Assembly (NCBI RefSeq): GCF_007828045.1
Contig: NZ_VITN01000002.1
Location: forward strand, 434,001-498,000
DNA: 64,000 nt
Source of the DNA: Nitrospirillum amazonense
GTDB taxonomy: Bacteria; Pseudomonadota; Alphaproteobacteria; Azospirillales; Azospirillaceae
Reading direction: 5' to 3'
Under the pieces are notes generated by a model. It was not told the origin of the DNA. It did no database searches and worked only from the letters and a program-made list of their open reading frames with translations. Below are positions 16,455 to 27,159 of this stretch, piece after piece. The position numbers and the translations under genes are program-made. The first letter of the stretch is position 1, and the number at the start of each line of letters is the position of its first letter.

Positions 16455-17288
16455 CTATTCCTGAGCCAGCTCGGCCGCGATGTTGGCCAGGGTGCCGGGG
16501 GATTCCTGCCGTGGCAGGAACAGGAAGTTGTTCACATAGTCGGCGAATTGGCTGCGCGCCAAGCCGGGGCGGTAGTCCTGGATGTCCTCCGGACGCTGCA
16601 TGGTGGCGACATCGAAGTCGTCCAGGGTGCGCAGCTTGTTATGGTACAGGAAATAGCCCTGGTAATCGATGGCGTCAAAGAAGCGGGCGATGCGGTCGAT
16701 GGAACCCCGGGCGTGCCGTTCCTCGATCTCCACCAGGATGCGGGGGCGGGAACGGGCGATGGTGTCCCGGCTGCCCTCCAGCACCGCCTCCTCATGCCCC
16801 TCCACATCGATCTTGATGAAGGCGACATCGCCGGAATAGACGGCGTCCAGGGGGGAGGAGGTCACCTTCAGCTCGCGTTGCGCGGGCTGGTCGGCCAGCG
16901 CCGTGGGCGACAGGGTGGACAAGCCGGTCTCCGGCTGTCCCGCCACCACGGGGATGTGCAGTTGCGCCATGCCCGAGGTTTGCGACAGAGCCGTGGGGTA
17001 AACCACCACGTCGTCACCGAACTTGGCCGCCAGGCGCTCCGCCAGCCAGGGCACCGGCTCGAAGGCGTACACGCGCCGGGCATGGGGCCGCATGAAGTGA
17101 ATATAGCAGCCTTCGTTGGCGCCCACGTCGATGGCGTCGCGCCCGGGCTCGCAAAGATGGCGTACCAGGCGGGTTTCGGCTTCACCGAAATGCTCGAAAT
17201 ACTTGTGTTCAAGCCACAGCATCATCGGCGTGGGACAGACGGTGCGAACCAGTTGCTTCGCGCCGCGTCTCAGCGCACCGGGGATCAT
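16455..17288 (-). CDS. FkbM family SAM-dependent methyltransferase
   Basis: A 277-residue methyltransferase. The SAM-binding core is visible as AIDVGANEGCYIHFMRPHA and VYAFEPVPW, and the FkbM signature as VAFIKIDVEGHEEAVLEGS. It probably O-methylates a sugar of the exopolysaccharide. Its start overlaps the stop of the flippase gene by four bases, so it is the last gene of the minus-strand operon GT-gmd-fcl-flippase-fkbM. Confidence 0.87.
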   Translation of the reverse strand: MIPGALRRGAKQLVRTVCPTPMMLWLEHKYFEHFGEAETRLVRHLCEPGRDAIDVGANEGCYIHFMRPHARRVYAFEPVPWLAERLAAKFGDDVVVYPTALSQTSGMAQLHIPVVAGQPETGLSTLSPTALADQPAQRELKVTSSPLDAVYSGDVAFIKIDVEGHEEAVLEGSRDTIARSRPRILVEIEERHARGSIDRIARFFDAIDYQGYFLYHNKLRTLDDFDVATMQRPEDIQDYRPGLARSQFADYVNNFLFLPRQESPGTLANIAAELAQE

Positions 17289-18835
17289 TCAGCCACCTCC
17301 TCGGCGAAGGTCGTCGATACCGGCTGCGGCGGGTGCCGGGAGAACAGGGACCGGACCAAGCTGGTCATGGCGTCCCGGCTTGGCCGCATCAGCAGGAAGG
17401 CCACCCCGGCGGTGAGCATGCCCACCACCGCGGCCACCGCCAGGGCCACCAGGGGCGCCGCCAGCAGGCTCTCAGGCATCACGCCGTTCCTCAAGATCCA
17501 GACGACGCCGGCCACGGCCAGCGACGCCACCACCGAGGGCGTGATGCGCAGATATAGATCGCGCTGGGTCACCGGCCCCTGCCCCGCCGCCAGGTAGAAG
17601 CAAACCGGCAGACGTATGACCAGGCCGATGGCGGCATACGCCCCCGCCACGCCCACGGCACCATAGGGGATGCCGGCGACGAAGGAGGCGATGGCCAGGG
17701 CCACGTCGATGGCGGTGGAGCGCAGCAGATCGCGGGACCGCCCCTGGGGCAGGTAGATCAGGCCGGCCGTCATCAGCGTCGGCTGCACCGCAGCCACCAG
17801 GGCGAAACAGGTGATGAGGGGGGACATCGCCTCCCACTTCGGGCCGAACAGCAGGTTGGTCACCCAGTCGGAGGCCACGGCGGCACCGGCAGCGGCCGGC
17901 ATGGTAACCATGGCCACCCGCTCGATCAGGACACCGAACGCCCGGCGGAAGCGCTGCGGCTCATCCACCAGGCGGCTGAGAGCCGGCATGGCCACGGAAT
18001 AGAGCGGCGCGTTGATGCTGTTGATGGGGACCAGCACCAGACGCGCGGCGCGTTCATACAGGCCCAGGGTCGCGGCGCCAAACAATCGTCCCACCAGGAT
18101 CTGATCGATGCTGCGGGCCAGGGTGGCCAGGATACCGCATCCCGAGACCGACAGGCCGAAGCCCAGCAGCTCAGGGATGCCCGGCGTGCGCCGGGGCAGC
18201 GACGGTCGCCATCGGCATAGGATCCAGCAGCCGGTCATGACCAGCAGCGGGGCGGCCAGGCGTTGCGCCACCAGGGCCCAGTGGCCCCAGCCCTGGAAGG
18301 CCAGGACCACGGCGACGACGAAGGCCATCAGCTCACTGCCCGTCTCGGCGATGGCGATGGCGGAGAAACGCATCTGGCGGCGCAGCAGGGCCCAATGCTG
18401 GACCGTGGCGCCGCTCATGACGAAGCCCAGGGCCAGCCAGCGGGTGACGGCTTCCAGGTCGGGTTGCCCGTAGAAGCGGGCGATGGCGGGTGCGCCCAGG
18501 GCCAGGCAGCCGGCGATGAGGCAGCCGGCGCCGGTGTTGATCCAGAACAAGGCGCTGACCTGTTCGTGGGTGATGTCCGTCTTCTGCATGGTGGCGGCGG
18601 ACAAGCCCAGTTCCTTCACGATCTCGAACAGGGCGGTCATGGCGCCGACCATGGCGATGAGGCCGAATTCCGCCGGCGCCAGCACGCGCGCCAGCACGAT
18701 GACGGATCCGAACTGGGCCACCAGCTTCACCACCTGGGCCCCCAGCATGACCGTGCCCCCGCGGGTCGCCCGGCGGCCGATGTCACCGATCAGGTGGGCG
18801 GTATTCAGATCGCCGTTCCGATCACGCATTAACAC
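17285..18835 (-). CDS. lipopolysaccharide/exopolysaccharide flippase, Wzx-like (MOP superfamily)
   Basis: A 516-residue polytopic inner-membrane protein with about 12-14 hydrophobic segments. The N-terminus contains RRATRGGTVMLGAQVVKLVA and VLARVLAPAEFGLIAMVGA, typical of the Polysacc_synt (WzxC) family, followed by RSIDQILVGRLFGAATLG. It would translocate undecaprenyl-linked repeat units to the periplasmic face for polymerisation. Its start lies 142 bases downstream of the fcl stop, with a long hairpin in the gap. It is translationally coupled to the methyltransferase gene. Confidence 0.88.
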   Translation of the reverse strand: MLMRDRNGDLNTAHLIGDIGRRATRGGTVMLGAQVVKLVAQFGSVIVLARVLAPAEFGLIAMVGAMTALFEIVKELGLSAATMQKTDITHEQVSALFWINTGAGCLIAGCLALGAPAIARFYGQPDLEAVTRWLALGFVMSGATVQHWALLRRQMRFSAIAIAETGSELMAFVVAVVLAFQGWGHWALVAQRLAAPLLVMTGCWILCRWRPSLPRRTPGIPELLGFGLSVSGCGILATLARSIDQILVGRLFGAATLGLYERAARLVLVPINSINAPLYSVAMPALSRLVDEPQRFRRAFGVLIERVAMVTMPAAAGAAVASDWVTNLLFGPKWEAMSPLITCFALVAAVQPTLMTAGLIYLPQGRSRDLLRSTAIDVALAIASFVAGIPYGAVGVAGAYAAIGLVIRLPVCFYLAAGQGPVTQRDLYLRITPSVVASLAVAGVVWILRNGVMPESLLAAPLVALAVAAVVGMLTAGVAFLLMRPSRDAMTSLVRSLFSRHPPQPVSTTFAEEVAE

Positions 18836-18882
18836 CTCTCACCGGCGGCCCTGAAGTGCGGACCGCCGTTGTTGGGGTGGAA

Positions 18883-18926
18883 CCAATGCCCGGCCCGGCG
18901 AGGGCAATCGCCGAACCGGGCATTGG
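18883..18926 (-). other. large imperfect hairpin between fcl and flippase genes
   Basis: CCAATGCCCGG (18883-18893) pairs perfectly with CCGGGCATTGG (18916-18926), and inside these GGCGA pairs with TCGCC. There is no T-run on either strand, so it is unlikely to be a simple intrinsic terminator. It may stabilise or attenuate the operon mRNA. Confidence 0.4.
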
Positions 18927-18977
18927 CGGCGACGCCCCGGGCGGCGGGGAGAGCCGGCGCCCCGGGGATCGTCGCTG

Positions 18978-19952
18978 TCAGGCATGGACCACCGGCGCGC
19001 CCCGGACGGAGCCGATATTCTCCACATACCAGCGATAGGTCTGGGCAAGGCCGTCGTCGATCGACGTCGGCGCCCGCCAGCCCAAGGCCTCCAGGCGGCT
19101 GTTGTCCATGATCTTCCGGGGCGTGCCGTCGGGCTTGCTGCGGTCGTGGACGATCTGGCCCTGGAAACCCACCACCCGGCAGATCCGTTCCGCCAGCTCG
19201 GCGATGGAGACCTCCTGGCTGCTGCCCAGGTTCAGCGGCTCCTCCTCGGAATAGTGCTTCATGACGAAGACCATGCCGTCGGCGGCGTCATCGACGAACA
19301 GCAGTTCGCGCAAGGGCGTGCCGCTGCCCCAGATTTCCAAGGTCTTGGCGCCTTCCTGCTTGGCCTTGTGCGCCTTGACCATCAGGGCCGGCACCACATG
19401 GCTGGCCATCAGGTCGAAGTTGTCGCCGGGACCGTACAGGTTGGTCGGCATGACCGAGGTGAAGTCGCAGCCGTACTGGCGGCGGTAGGCCTGGCACAGC
19501 TTGATGCCCGCGATCTTCGCGATGGCGTACCACTGGTTGGTCGGCTCCAGCGGGCCGGTCAGCAGCGCCTCTTCCGGGATGGGCTGGGGCGCCATCCGCG
19601 GATAGATGCAGGAGGAGCCCAGGAACAACAGCTTCTCCACGCCCGAGCGGTGGGCGCTGTCGATGATGTTCGCCTCGATCATCAGGTTGTCGTAAATGAA
19701 CTCCGCCGGCCGGGTGTCGTTGGCATGGATGCCACCGACATGGGCCGCCGCCAGGAAGACGGCGTCCGGACGCAGATCCTTCATCCACTTGTCCACCTGG
19801 CCGCTGTTGCGCAGGTCACAGTGGTGGCGGCCGACGGTCAGGACATCACATCCCTCCCGCTCAAGCCGCCGCACCAGGGCGGAGCCCACCAGGCCGCGGT
19901 GACCCGCGACCCAGACGCGCTTATTGCGCAGCTCGTAAGGGGGCTTGTGCAT
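18978..19952 (-). CDS. fcl: GDP-L-fucose synthase
   Basis: Epimerase/reductase (NADPH) converting GDP-4-keto-6-deoxy-D-mannose to GDP-L-fucose. This 324-residue SDR protein has a Rossmann motif [16 protein letters not shown], the catalytic Ser in [11 protein letters not shown], and the Tyr-Lys pair in [25 protein letters not shown] and [13 protein letters not shown] are hallmark segments. The start overlaps the gmd stop by 32 bases, so the two enzymes of the GDP-fucose pathway are coupled. Confidence 0.95.
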   Translation of the reverse strand: MHKPPYELRNKRVWVAGHRGLVGSALVRRLEREGCDVLTVGRHHCDLRNSGQVDKWMKDLRPDAVFLAAAHVGGIHANDTRPAEFIYDNLMIEANIIDSAHRSGVEKLLFLGSSCIYPRMAPQPIPEEALLTGPLEPTNQWYAIAKIAGIKLCQAYRRQYGCDFTSVMPTNLYGPGDNFDLMASHVVPALMVKAHKAKQEGAKTLEIWGSGTPLRELLFVDDAADGMVFVMKHYSEEEPLNLGSSQEVSIAELAERICRVVGFQGQIVHDRSKPDGTPRKIMDNSRLEALGWRAPTSIDDGLAQTYRWYVENIGSVRGAPVVHA

Positions 19953-21024
19953 CGTGCTGTCCTTCCCACTGCTTGACGGGGGTGCGATCCAGAAGGGCGC
20001 GGTCGGCGTTCACCATCTCGAACACCAGTTCCTCGAAGGCGATCTTGTGCTCCCAGCCCAGGACCGTCTTGGCCTTGGTCGGGTCGCCCAGCAGGAAGTC
20101 CACCTCGGCCGGGCGGTAGTAGGCCGGATCGACCGCCACCAGCACCTTGCCGGTGCGACGGCAGTAGCCGCGCTCGTTCACGCCTTCGCCGCGCCACACC
20201 AGCGGGCGGCCGATGCAGTGGAAGGCCAGTTCCACGAACTCGCGCACCGAATGCGCCTCACCGGTGGCCAGCACGTAGTCGTCGGGCTTGTCCTGCTGCG
20301 TCATCAGCCACATGCCCTCGACATAGTCGCGGGCGTGGCCCCAGTCGCGCCGGGCCTCCAGGTTGCCCAGGTACAGGCAATTCTGCAGGCCGCGCTCGAT
20401 GGCGGCCACGGCGCGGCTGATCTTGCGGGTGACGAAGGTCTCGCCACGCTCCGGCGATTCATGGTTGAACAGGATGCCGTTGGAGGCGTGCATGTTGTAC
20501 GCCTCACGGTAGTTCACCGTGATCCAGTAGCCGTACATTTTGGCCACCGCGTAGGGGCTGCGCGGATGGAAGGGCGTCGTCTCCGACAACGGCTCGCTGC
20601 TGATGCCGCCATAGAGTTCGGAGGTGGAGGCCTGGTAGAAGCGGACATCGTCCTGCATCTTCAGCGACCGCACCGCCTCCAGCAGACGCAGGGTGCCGGT
20701 GGCGTCCACATTGGCGGTGTATTCGGGCATCTCGAAACTGACAGCCACGTGGCTCATGGCGGCCAGGTTGTAGATCTCGGTCGGCCGCGTCTCGGCGATC
20801 AGGCGGGTCAGCACCATGCTGTCCGTCATGTCGCCGTAGTGCAGAGAGAACTCGAAGCCGCCCTCATGGCGATCGCGGTAGATGTGATCCAGCCGGTCGG
20901 TGTTGATGGACGACGAACGGCGCTTGAGGCCGTGGACCACATAACCACGGGCCAGTAGGAACGAGGCCAGGTAAGACCCGTCCTGGCCGGTGATACCGGT
21001 GATCAACGCGGTTCTATTCGACAT
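19921..21024 (-). CDS. gmd: GDP-mannose 4,6-dehydratase
   Basis: Dehydrates GDP-D-mannose to GDP-4-keto-6-deoxy-D-mannose, the first step to GDP-L-fucose. This 367-residue protein has the NADP-binding motif [18 protein letters not shown] and [16 protein letters not shown]. The active-site region is ASTSELYGG with [19 protein letters not shown], followed by [20 protein letters not shown]. All are characteristic of GMD. It is supplied by ManC at the other end of the cluster. The gap of 146 bases from the upstream glycosyltransferase holds no clear terminator. Confidence 0.96.
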   Translation of the reverse strand: MSNRTALITGITGQDGSYLASFLLARGYVVHGLKRRSSSINTDRLDHIYRDRHEGGFEFSLHYGDMTDSMVLTRLIAETRPTEIYNLAAMSHVAVSFEMPEYTANVDATGTLRLLEAVRSLKMQDDVRFYQASTSELYGGISSEPLSETTPFHPRSPYAVAKMYGYWITVNYREAYNMHASNGILFNHESPERGETFVTRKISRAVAAIERGLQNCLYLGNLEARRDWGHARDYVEGMWLMTQQDKPDDYVLATGEAHSVREFVELAFHCIGRPLVWRGEGVNERGYCRRTGKVLVAVDPAYYRPAEVDFLLGDPTKAKTVLGWEHKIAFEELVFEMVNADRALLDRTPVKQWEGQHDAQAPLRAAQ

Positions 21025-21170
21025 ACGCTGCTCCGTTCATCAAAGGGTTGATCGCTGTTTTCAGCAAAATCTTGGGGGTTCTGTTCTTCAGGGTTGTTGT
21101 TCGCGGGGGCGCTTCTTTCCCTTGTTCTAGACGCCCCTTGTCCTGGCGGCCGGCCGGCGCGCCCGTGCCC

Positions 21171-22538
21171 TCACGGGAACAGCACGGCGCGGGCGACGCG
21201 GTCCCAGGTGTAGGTTTCCAGCACGTGGTTCTGGCCGCGGGCGCCCATGACGGCCAGGCGCTGCGGATCGGACACGGCGTGGATGATGAGATCGGCCAAC
21301 ACCTGGGGGTCGGCGTGCGACGCCAGGAAGCCGTAGCGGCCGTCACCGGTGATCTCGGGCAGGCCGTTGCGGCGCAAGCCCAGCACGGGGGTGCGGGAGA
21401 TCAGCGCCTCCAGGTACACTTGGCCCCAGGGGTCGTTCAGCATGGGCTGCACCAACAGGGAAGAACGGCGGTACAGCTCCTGCAACTCCACCCATGGCAA
21501 GGCGGACCGGAAGTCGATGGCCGGATGCTCCGGCACCCGGTCACGCACCGAGGGGTCGGCCACGATGGTCAGGGTCAGGTCCGGCCGGCGCAGCACCGCC
21601 TGCTGGAAGGCCTCGATGACCAGTTCGCCGCCCTTTTCCCGGAACAGGTGCTTGCAGACGAACAGCAACTTGGGCTTGGCGTAATCCTTGGGTCCGATGT
21701 AGGGCTTGATGTCGCCCATGCCCGAACCCACCGCCGTCACCCGCGCCGCCGGCACGCCGTAATGGCTGATGATGTGGTCGCGCACATAGCGGCCGAAGGT
21801 GAAGATGTGGTCGACGCAGTGCAGCGACCGCCGCTCCAGCTCCTCATAGGCTTCCAGCGCGCGGGCACTGTAGCCGGCGATGTCGGGGCGATGCTCCGCC
21901 GCCAGCGCCCAGGTGTGATCGCAATAAAGGTAGTGGTGGATACGGTGCGCCCGGTCGGCCATGGGATCGGCCGTGGCCTGCGCCTCCACCGCCGGCAGGT
22001 CGAGGGCGCCGGTATGGATGATGTGGCGGGTGCCGCGCTCCGCCGCCTTGGCCGCCAGCTGGCGCGCCAGATGGCGCCGGGCGGGGGCCGCGCGGTACAG
22101 CTGCTCCGACGTCATGAGCCTGCCGTAGCCGCCCATCACGTGGCGCGCGGCCAAGCCCATCTTGAAGGTCTTGGATAGGTGGGGGTGAAAGCCCTCCACC
22201 GTCACGCCCAGCTTTTCCAGGGCCACGCCCAGGTTGCGGGGGGCCCCCGACCAGGTGCGGGGATGGGCGGGATCGCCGAAGACCGAGGTGATGGCCACGT
22301 GGTCAAAACGGCGCTCACCCGCCTCACCCTCCGTGATGACCGGGCGGGCGGGCGTCTCTTCCCCGGAAAACCCACCGAAAACCGGCGGCTGCACGGGGCG
22401 CCCGGACGGATGCGATTGGGACTGGGGGGTGTGCACGGCCACGGCCTTGGTCACTCCGGTCGGTTGATCGGCGGCGGGATCGGAGGTGCCTAGAAACCCG
22501 TCCGGCGCCGCGGCGTTGTGGATAGGTGGTTCGGACAC
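21171..22538 (-). CDS. glycosyltransferase (GT4 family)
   Basis: A 455-residue GT-B glycosyltransferase. The first 75 residues are low-complexity and may be partly spurious or unstructured. The fold begins near RRFDHVAITSVFGDPAHPRTWSG. The donor domain contains KPKLLFVCKHLFREKGGELVIEAF, TLTIVADPS, and LLVQPMLNDPWGQVYLEALISRTPVLGLRRNGLPEI, including the E-x7-E motif typical of GT4. It is the first gene of the minus-strand operon, divergent from another glycosyltransferase at 22801. Confidence 0.87.
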   Translation of the reverse strand: MSEPPIHNAAAPDGFLGTSDPAADQPTGVTKAVAVHTPQSQSHPSGRPVQPPVFGGFSGEETPARPVITEGEAGERRFDHVAITSVFGDPAHPRTWSGAPRNLGVALEKLGVTVEGFHPHLSKTFKMGLAARHVMGGYGRLMTSEQLYRAAPARRHLARQLAAKAAERGTRHIIHTGALDLPAVEAQATADPMADRAHRIHHYLYCDHTWALAAEHRPDIAGYSARALEAYEELERRSLHCVDHIFTFGRYVRDHIISHYGVPAARVTAVGSGMGDIKPYIGPKDYAKPKLLFVCKHLFREKGGELVIEAFQQAVLRRPDLTLTIVADPSVRDRVPEHPAIDFRSALPWVELQELYRRSSLLVQPMLNDPWGQVYLEALISRTPVLGLRRNGLPEITGDGRYGFLASHADPQVLADLIIHAVSDPQRLAVMGARGQNHVLETYTWDRVARAVLFP

Positions 22539-22800
22539 ATGAACCCGCTGATGTCGTGGCTTAAATCAAACAATCCCGGCGTCAAACCCGCCAGTGACCA
22601 ACCTGTGACCGGGGGTGCTTTATCTGCCCCATTTCAGTCACAGGGGCTACCCCAACGGAAAAAAGGCATATGCCCTTTAATGATAAGACGGCCCTGTTTT
22701 GTCACAGCACGGAAAATCCGCCCAGGTCCATGATGAATTACTTCGCATTGGCCGCTAATGGGGACGCTCCGTGCCGTCAAGAATTCCCAGTGCAGCATTG
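22539..22800. promoter_or_regulatory. divergent intergenic region between two glycosyltransferase genes
   Basis: These 262 bases are the AT-richest part of the core exopolysaccharide cluster and must hold promoters for both directions. A 10-bp perfect palindrome GGCATATGCC (22665-22674) sits within A- and T-rich flanks, and a possible plus-strand -10 (TAATGAT) follows. No known operator is recognised. Confidence 0.35.
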
Positions 22801-24180
22801 ATGGACAATAGTCAGGCTGCCACCGCCGCCGTTTCACCCACCGACACCGCCGCGACGCCGCAGGGCGGCATGCCCGGCGGTGACGTCCTGGGCGATTGGA
22901 TGGCCCAGCGCGTCGGCCCCGGCGCCGCTCCGGCGGACAAGGCCGGCGTGGTGTTCCTGACCCAGGACGTAACCGATGTCAGCACCATCAAACGGGTGCG
23001 GGAATTCCTGGACAACGGCCTGCCCGTCCTGGTCCTGGGGTTTGAGCGCGAGCGGTACAACAGCGGCTATCGGCCGCCCTGGCCCCACGTGCTGCTGGGC
23101 CGCACCGTGGACGGCAAGTACGCCCATCGCCTGCAGGCTCTGGCGGGCGCCCTGCGCGTCATCTTCCGCCACCGCCCGCGCCTGACCGACGCCACCATCC
23201 TGTACGCCCGCAACATCGACCAGCTGCTGCTGGCCCTGGTCATGAAGCTGTTCATCAGCCGGCGGGCGGAGGTGGCCTACGAGGTGCTGGATATCCAGCC
23301 CATGTTCGTGGCCCACGGCCTGCGCTCTTTCCTGCTGCGCCTGGTGGAACGCCTGTGCCTGACCCAGGTGAAGCTGCTGGTGCTGTCCTCCCCCGGCTTC
23401 CATCGGCATTATTACGCGCCCACGCAGAAGTTCCGGGGCCCATGGCTGCTGGTGGAGAACAAGCTGCCCCGTGTCGGCCTGCCCGAACGGCCGAAGCCCG
23501 CCGCCACGGTGGCGGCCGAGATTCAACCCGCCGGGGCCCAGGCCGCCGGCACCAAGCCCCTGATGCCGCCGCACCGCCCCTGGGTCATCGGCTATTTCGG
23601 CCTGATCAGGGGGGAGCAGACGGTTGACCTGATGCACCGCCTGGCCCAGCGCCTGCCCGATCGGCTGCAGATCCGTTTCCGCGGCGTGCTGACCACGGTG
23701 GATGAGAAGCGCTTCTTCAAAACATTGGAGTCCTGCCCCAACATCGTTTACGGCGGCCGCTACGACCATCCGGGCGAATTGGCCGACATGTACGCCGGCG
23801 TGGATTTCGCCTGGGCGCTGGACCTGGAAAACACCGAGCACAATTCACGCTGGCTGCTGCCCAACCGCTTCTACGAGGCGGGCTATTTCGGCGTGCCCTG
23901 TCTCAGTGTCCAAGGGTTCGAGGTCGACCGCCTGGTGCGCCGACACGATGTGGGCTGGGGTTTCGAGCCGCCGCTGGAAGATACCATGGTCCGCTTCTTC
24001 CAGGACCTGACGGTCGAGGAGTACGAACGCAAGCGGCAGCGCCTACTGGCCCTGCCCGACGAGACCTTCGTCGCCGGTGAGGAGATCCGGGCCCTGTGCC
24101 GTTTTTTCGCCCGGCGGGCCGCGACCCCGATGGAAAAGCCGCCAGTTGAGAAGGGGATGCAACCGCACCCCGCCTCCTGA
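22801..24180 (+). CDS. glycosyltransferase-like protein
   Basis: A 459-residue protein resembling GT-B glycosyltransferases. ATG 22801 is taken as start; an in-frame GTG at 22771 is possible. The N-terminal domain includes AGVVFLTQDVTDVSTIKRVREF and DATILYARNIDQLLLAL. The C-terminal donor-type domain includes PWVIGYFGLIRGEQTVDLM and PNIVYGGRYDHPGELADMYAG, with the late motif RWLLPNRFYEAGYFGVPCLS. It starts a plus-strand unit with galE 78 bases downstream. Specificity is unknown. Confidence 0.8.
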   Translation: MDNSQAATAAVSPTDTAATPQGGMPGGDVLGDWMAQRVGPGAAPADKAGVVFLTQDVTDVSTIKRVREFLDNGLPVLVLGFERERYNSGYRPPWPHVLLGRTVDGKYAHRLQALAGALRVIFRHRPRLTDATILYARNIDQLLLALVMKLFISRRAEVAYEVLDIQPMFVAHGLRSFLLRLVERLCLTQVKLLVLSSPGFHRHYYAPTQKFRGPWLLVENKLPRVGLPERPKPAATVAAEIQPAGAQAAGTKPLMPPHRPWVIGYFGLIRGEQTVDLMHRLAQRLPDRLQIRFRGVLTTVDEKRFFKTLESCPNIVYGGRYDHPGELADMYAGVDFAWALDLENTEHNSRWLLPNRFYEAGYFGVPCLSVQGFEVDRLVRRHDVGWGFEPPLEDTMVRFFQDLTVEEYERKRQRLLALPDETFVAGEEIRALCRFFARRAATPMEKPPVEKGMQPHPAS

Positions 24181-24258
24181 TCCGCCGCCGCCGATTTATC
24201 GCGGACCCATCAAAAGCCCCCCGAGTTGTCGGGGAGAAGACTGTGAAGGGAATAGGCT

Positions 24259-25281
<1,023 letters not shown>

Positions 25282-25313
25282 TCGCATGATCCCACCAGCG
25301 GCGTGCAGCCGCC

Positions 25314-25417
25314 GTAGGACGCGACCGCGTCCGCCGAAACGAGCACCGCCAGGTAACGTAATGGGGGGCGCAGTGAGGAAGCCAAGCAGGCGGATGCCCG
25401 CGCCCGGCGCGTGAGGG
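25314..25417. repeat. structured dispersed intergenic repeat, copy 2
   Basis: This copy fills the gap between the convergent galE and Rieske genes. It shares with copy 1 (10280-10393) GTAGGACGCG, TGAGGAAGCCAAGC, GGCGGATGCCCGC, CCCGGCGC and TGAGGG. GGACGC-gacc-GCGTCC forms a 6-bp hairpin that is also kept in copy 3 with paired changes. Confidence 0.7.
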
Positions 25418-25421
25418 ACAA

Positions 25422-25814
25422 TCAAAGGGTCTCGATGAAACCGTCGCGCACCGTCACCGGCCAGGGCAGCAAGCCCTGGCCGGGGCACGGTCCGGCGACG
25501 CAGCGCCCGGTATCGATGTCGAACAAGGCGCTGTGCCAGCTGCAGCGGATGACGTCCCGGCCGGTCAGGTCCTGGGCGAGGTAGTCGTCCAGGGTGAAGG
25601 CCAGGGGCACGCCGGCATGGGGGCAGCGATCAACGTAGCCCATGACCGCCTCCCCCCGCCGCACAACGAAGCCGTGGAAACGGTCGCCCTGGATCTCCAG
25701 CACGAAGTTGCGGGCGCTGAGCGGCGCCAGCTCCGCCACCGCGCACAAGCGCACCCCGGCCGGTGTCCGGGTCAGCCGCGGGCGGATGCCGCCCGGCACG
25801 GGCGCGTCGCTCAA
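25422..25814 (-). CDS. Rieske [2Fe-2S] domain protein
   Basis: A 130-residue single-domain Rieske ferredoxin-like protein. Cluster ligands are visible in DRCPHAGVPL (C-x-H) and RCSWHSALFD (C-x2-H), separated by about 21 residues. No signal peptide or membrane anchor is present, so it is cytoplasmic. It overlaps the stop of the aminotransferase gene by four bases and is probably co-transcribed with it. It may donate electrons to a dioxygenase or hydroxylase of aromatic amino acid breakdown; the partner is not in this window. Confidence 0.88.
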   Translation of the reverse strand: MSDAPVPGGIRPRLTRTPAGVRLCAVAELAPLSARNFVLEIQGDRFHGFVVRRGEAVMGYVDRCPHAGVPLAFTLDDYLAQDLTGRDVIRCSWHSALFDIDTGRCVAGPCPGQGLLPWPVTVRDGFIETL

Positions 25815-27004
25815 CGCACGGCCCGCAGGGCGTCGATGAACCGCGGCACGGTGGCCAGCGTCAGGCCGGCCAGGTTGGCGCGACCATTGCCCACCATATA
25901 GACGGCATGGTCGCGCCGCAGCAGGGCCACCTGCTCCGGCGACAGGGGCAGCAGCGAGAACATGCCGCGCTGGCGCCCCAGGGGGGCCAGCCAGGCGTCA
26001 CCGGCGGCCAAGGCCTGGCGCACCTGGTTGATGCGGGTGCGCATGGCGTCCAGCTCCGCCCGCCACTCGGCGGTCAGCCCGGCGTCGTCCAGGATGACGC
26101 GCACCAGGGCGCCGCCGTGGTCGGGCGGCATGGACCAGTTGACGCGCGCCAGCAACAGGATGTTGGAGCGCATCAGCGCCGTGCGCGCGGGCGTGCCGCC
26201 CTTGGCGTAAAGGGCGCCCACGCGTTCCCGGTACAGGCCGAAGTTCTTGTCGCAGGAATAGGCCACCAGGGCGTCCGGGGCGGCATCCAATACCAGGCGG
26301 GCGCCGGCGGCATCCTCCTCCAGCCCGTCGCCCAGGCCCTGGTAGGCAAGGTCGATGAGGGGGATCAGGCCGCGCTCGGCCACCACATCGGCCACCGCCC
26401 GCCACTGGGCCTGGTCCAGGTCGGCACCGACGGGGTTGTGGCAGCAGCCGTGCAGCAGCACCACGTCGCCGGCGGCGGCACCCTTCAGGGCCGACATCAT
26501 CTCATCGAACAGGATGGTCTGGGTCGCCTGGTCGTAATAGCGGTACGTGGCCACGGTGAGGCCGGCGGAGGTCATGATGGGCGCGTGGTTGGGCCAGGTG
26601 GGCGTGCCCAGCCAGACCTTGGCCCCAGGTCCCTTGGCGTTTTTCTGGGCGGCGTTCACCAGTTCCGCCGCCAGGCGCAGGGCGCCGGTGCCGCCGGGCG
26701 TCTGCACCCCCACCATCGTGTCGGCCGGCATCGCCTTGCCGAAGATGATAGGCTGCAGCAGCTCGGTATAGCGGATGTCGCCCTCGGGGCCCAGATAGCT
26801 CTTGCTACCCTGCGTCTCCAGCAGCCGGCCCTCGGCCGCCTTGACGGCGCGCATCACCGGCGTGGCGCCGCTGTCGTCGCGATAGACGCCCACGCCCAGG
26901 TCCAGCTTCTTGGGCCGCGGGTCGTCACGGTACAAAGCGATCAGGGACAGCAGGACATCGGCGGGCTGCGGCGTCAGCGCGTCGAAAGGCGTCGGGGCGG
27001 ACAT
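25811..27004 (-). CDS. aromatic/aspartate aminotransferase (class I)
   Basis: A PLP-dependent aminotransferase of 397 residues in the AspC/TyrB group. MSAPTPFDALTPQPADVLLS starts at ATG 27004, preceded by GGGAGT; longer frames upstream lack homology. Family segments include KKLDLGVGVYRDDSG, TPGGTGALRLAAELV, HGCCHNPVGADLD, the lysine region YSCDKNFGLYRERVGAL (Schiff-base Lys in DKNFG), and MFSLLPLSPEQVALLRRDHAVYMVGNGRANLAG. Being next to homogentisate genes and divergent from an Lrp regulator, it most likely converts tyrosine or phenylalanine to the 2-oxo acid. Confidence 0.9.
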   Translation of the reverse strand: MSAPTPFDALTPQPADVLLSLIALYRDDPRPKKLDLGVGVYRDDSGATPVMRAVKAAEGRLLETQGSKSYLGPEGDIRYTELLQPIIFGKAMPADTMVGVQTPGGTGALRLAAELVNAAQKNAKGPGAKVWLGTPTWPNHAPIMTSAGLTVATYRYYDQATQTILFDEMMSALKGAAAGDVVLLHGCCHNPVGADLDQAQWRAVADVVAERGLIPLIDLAYQGLGDGLEEDAAGARLVLDAAPDALVAYSCDKNFGLYRERVGALYAKGGTPARTALMRSNILLLARVNWSMPPDHGGALVRVILDDAGLTAEWRAELDAMRTRINQVRQALAAGDAWLAPLGRQRGMFSLLPLSPEQVALLRRDHAVYMVGNGRANLAGLTLATVPRFIDALRAVR

Positions 27005-27159
27005 CGTGGAGACTCCCTTATGGGCGGGGCTGGATCCGCCCCCAGTGGCGGCACCCCTATCGTTGCTGAATGATTTTATGCGAAACCTGTGACAATGTCC
27101 TTTCATTGACGCGCCACGGGAACCCGATATGGGAATCGCATTTCGCCGGATTGGGAAAA

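Noticed and set aside
21080-21110. GTTCTGTTCTTC...GTTGTTGTTC cluster upstream of gmd as a possible second SOS box
   Set aside because: No pair of GTTC is separated by exactly 7 bases, and there is no matching promoter geometry.
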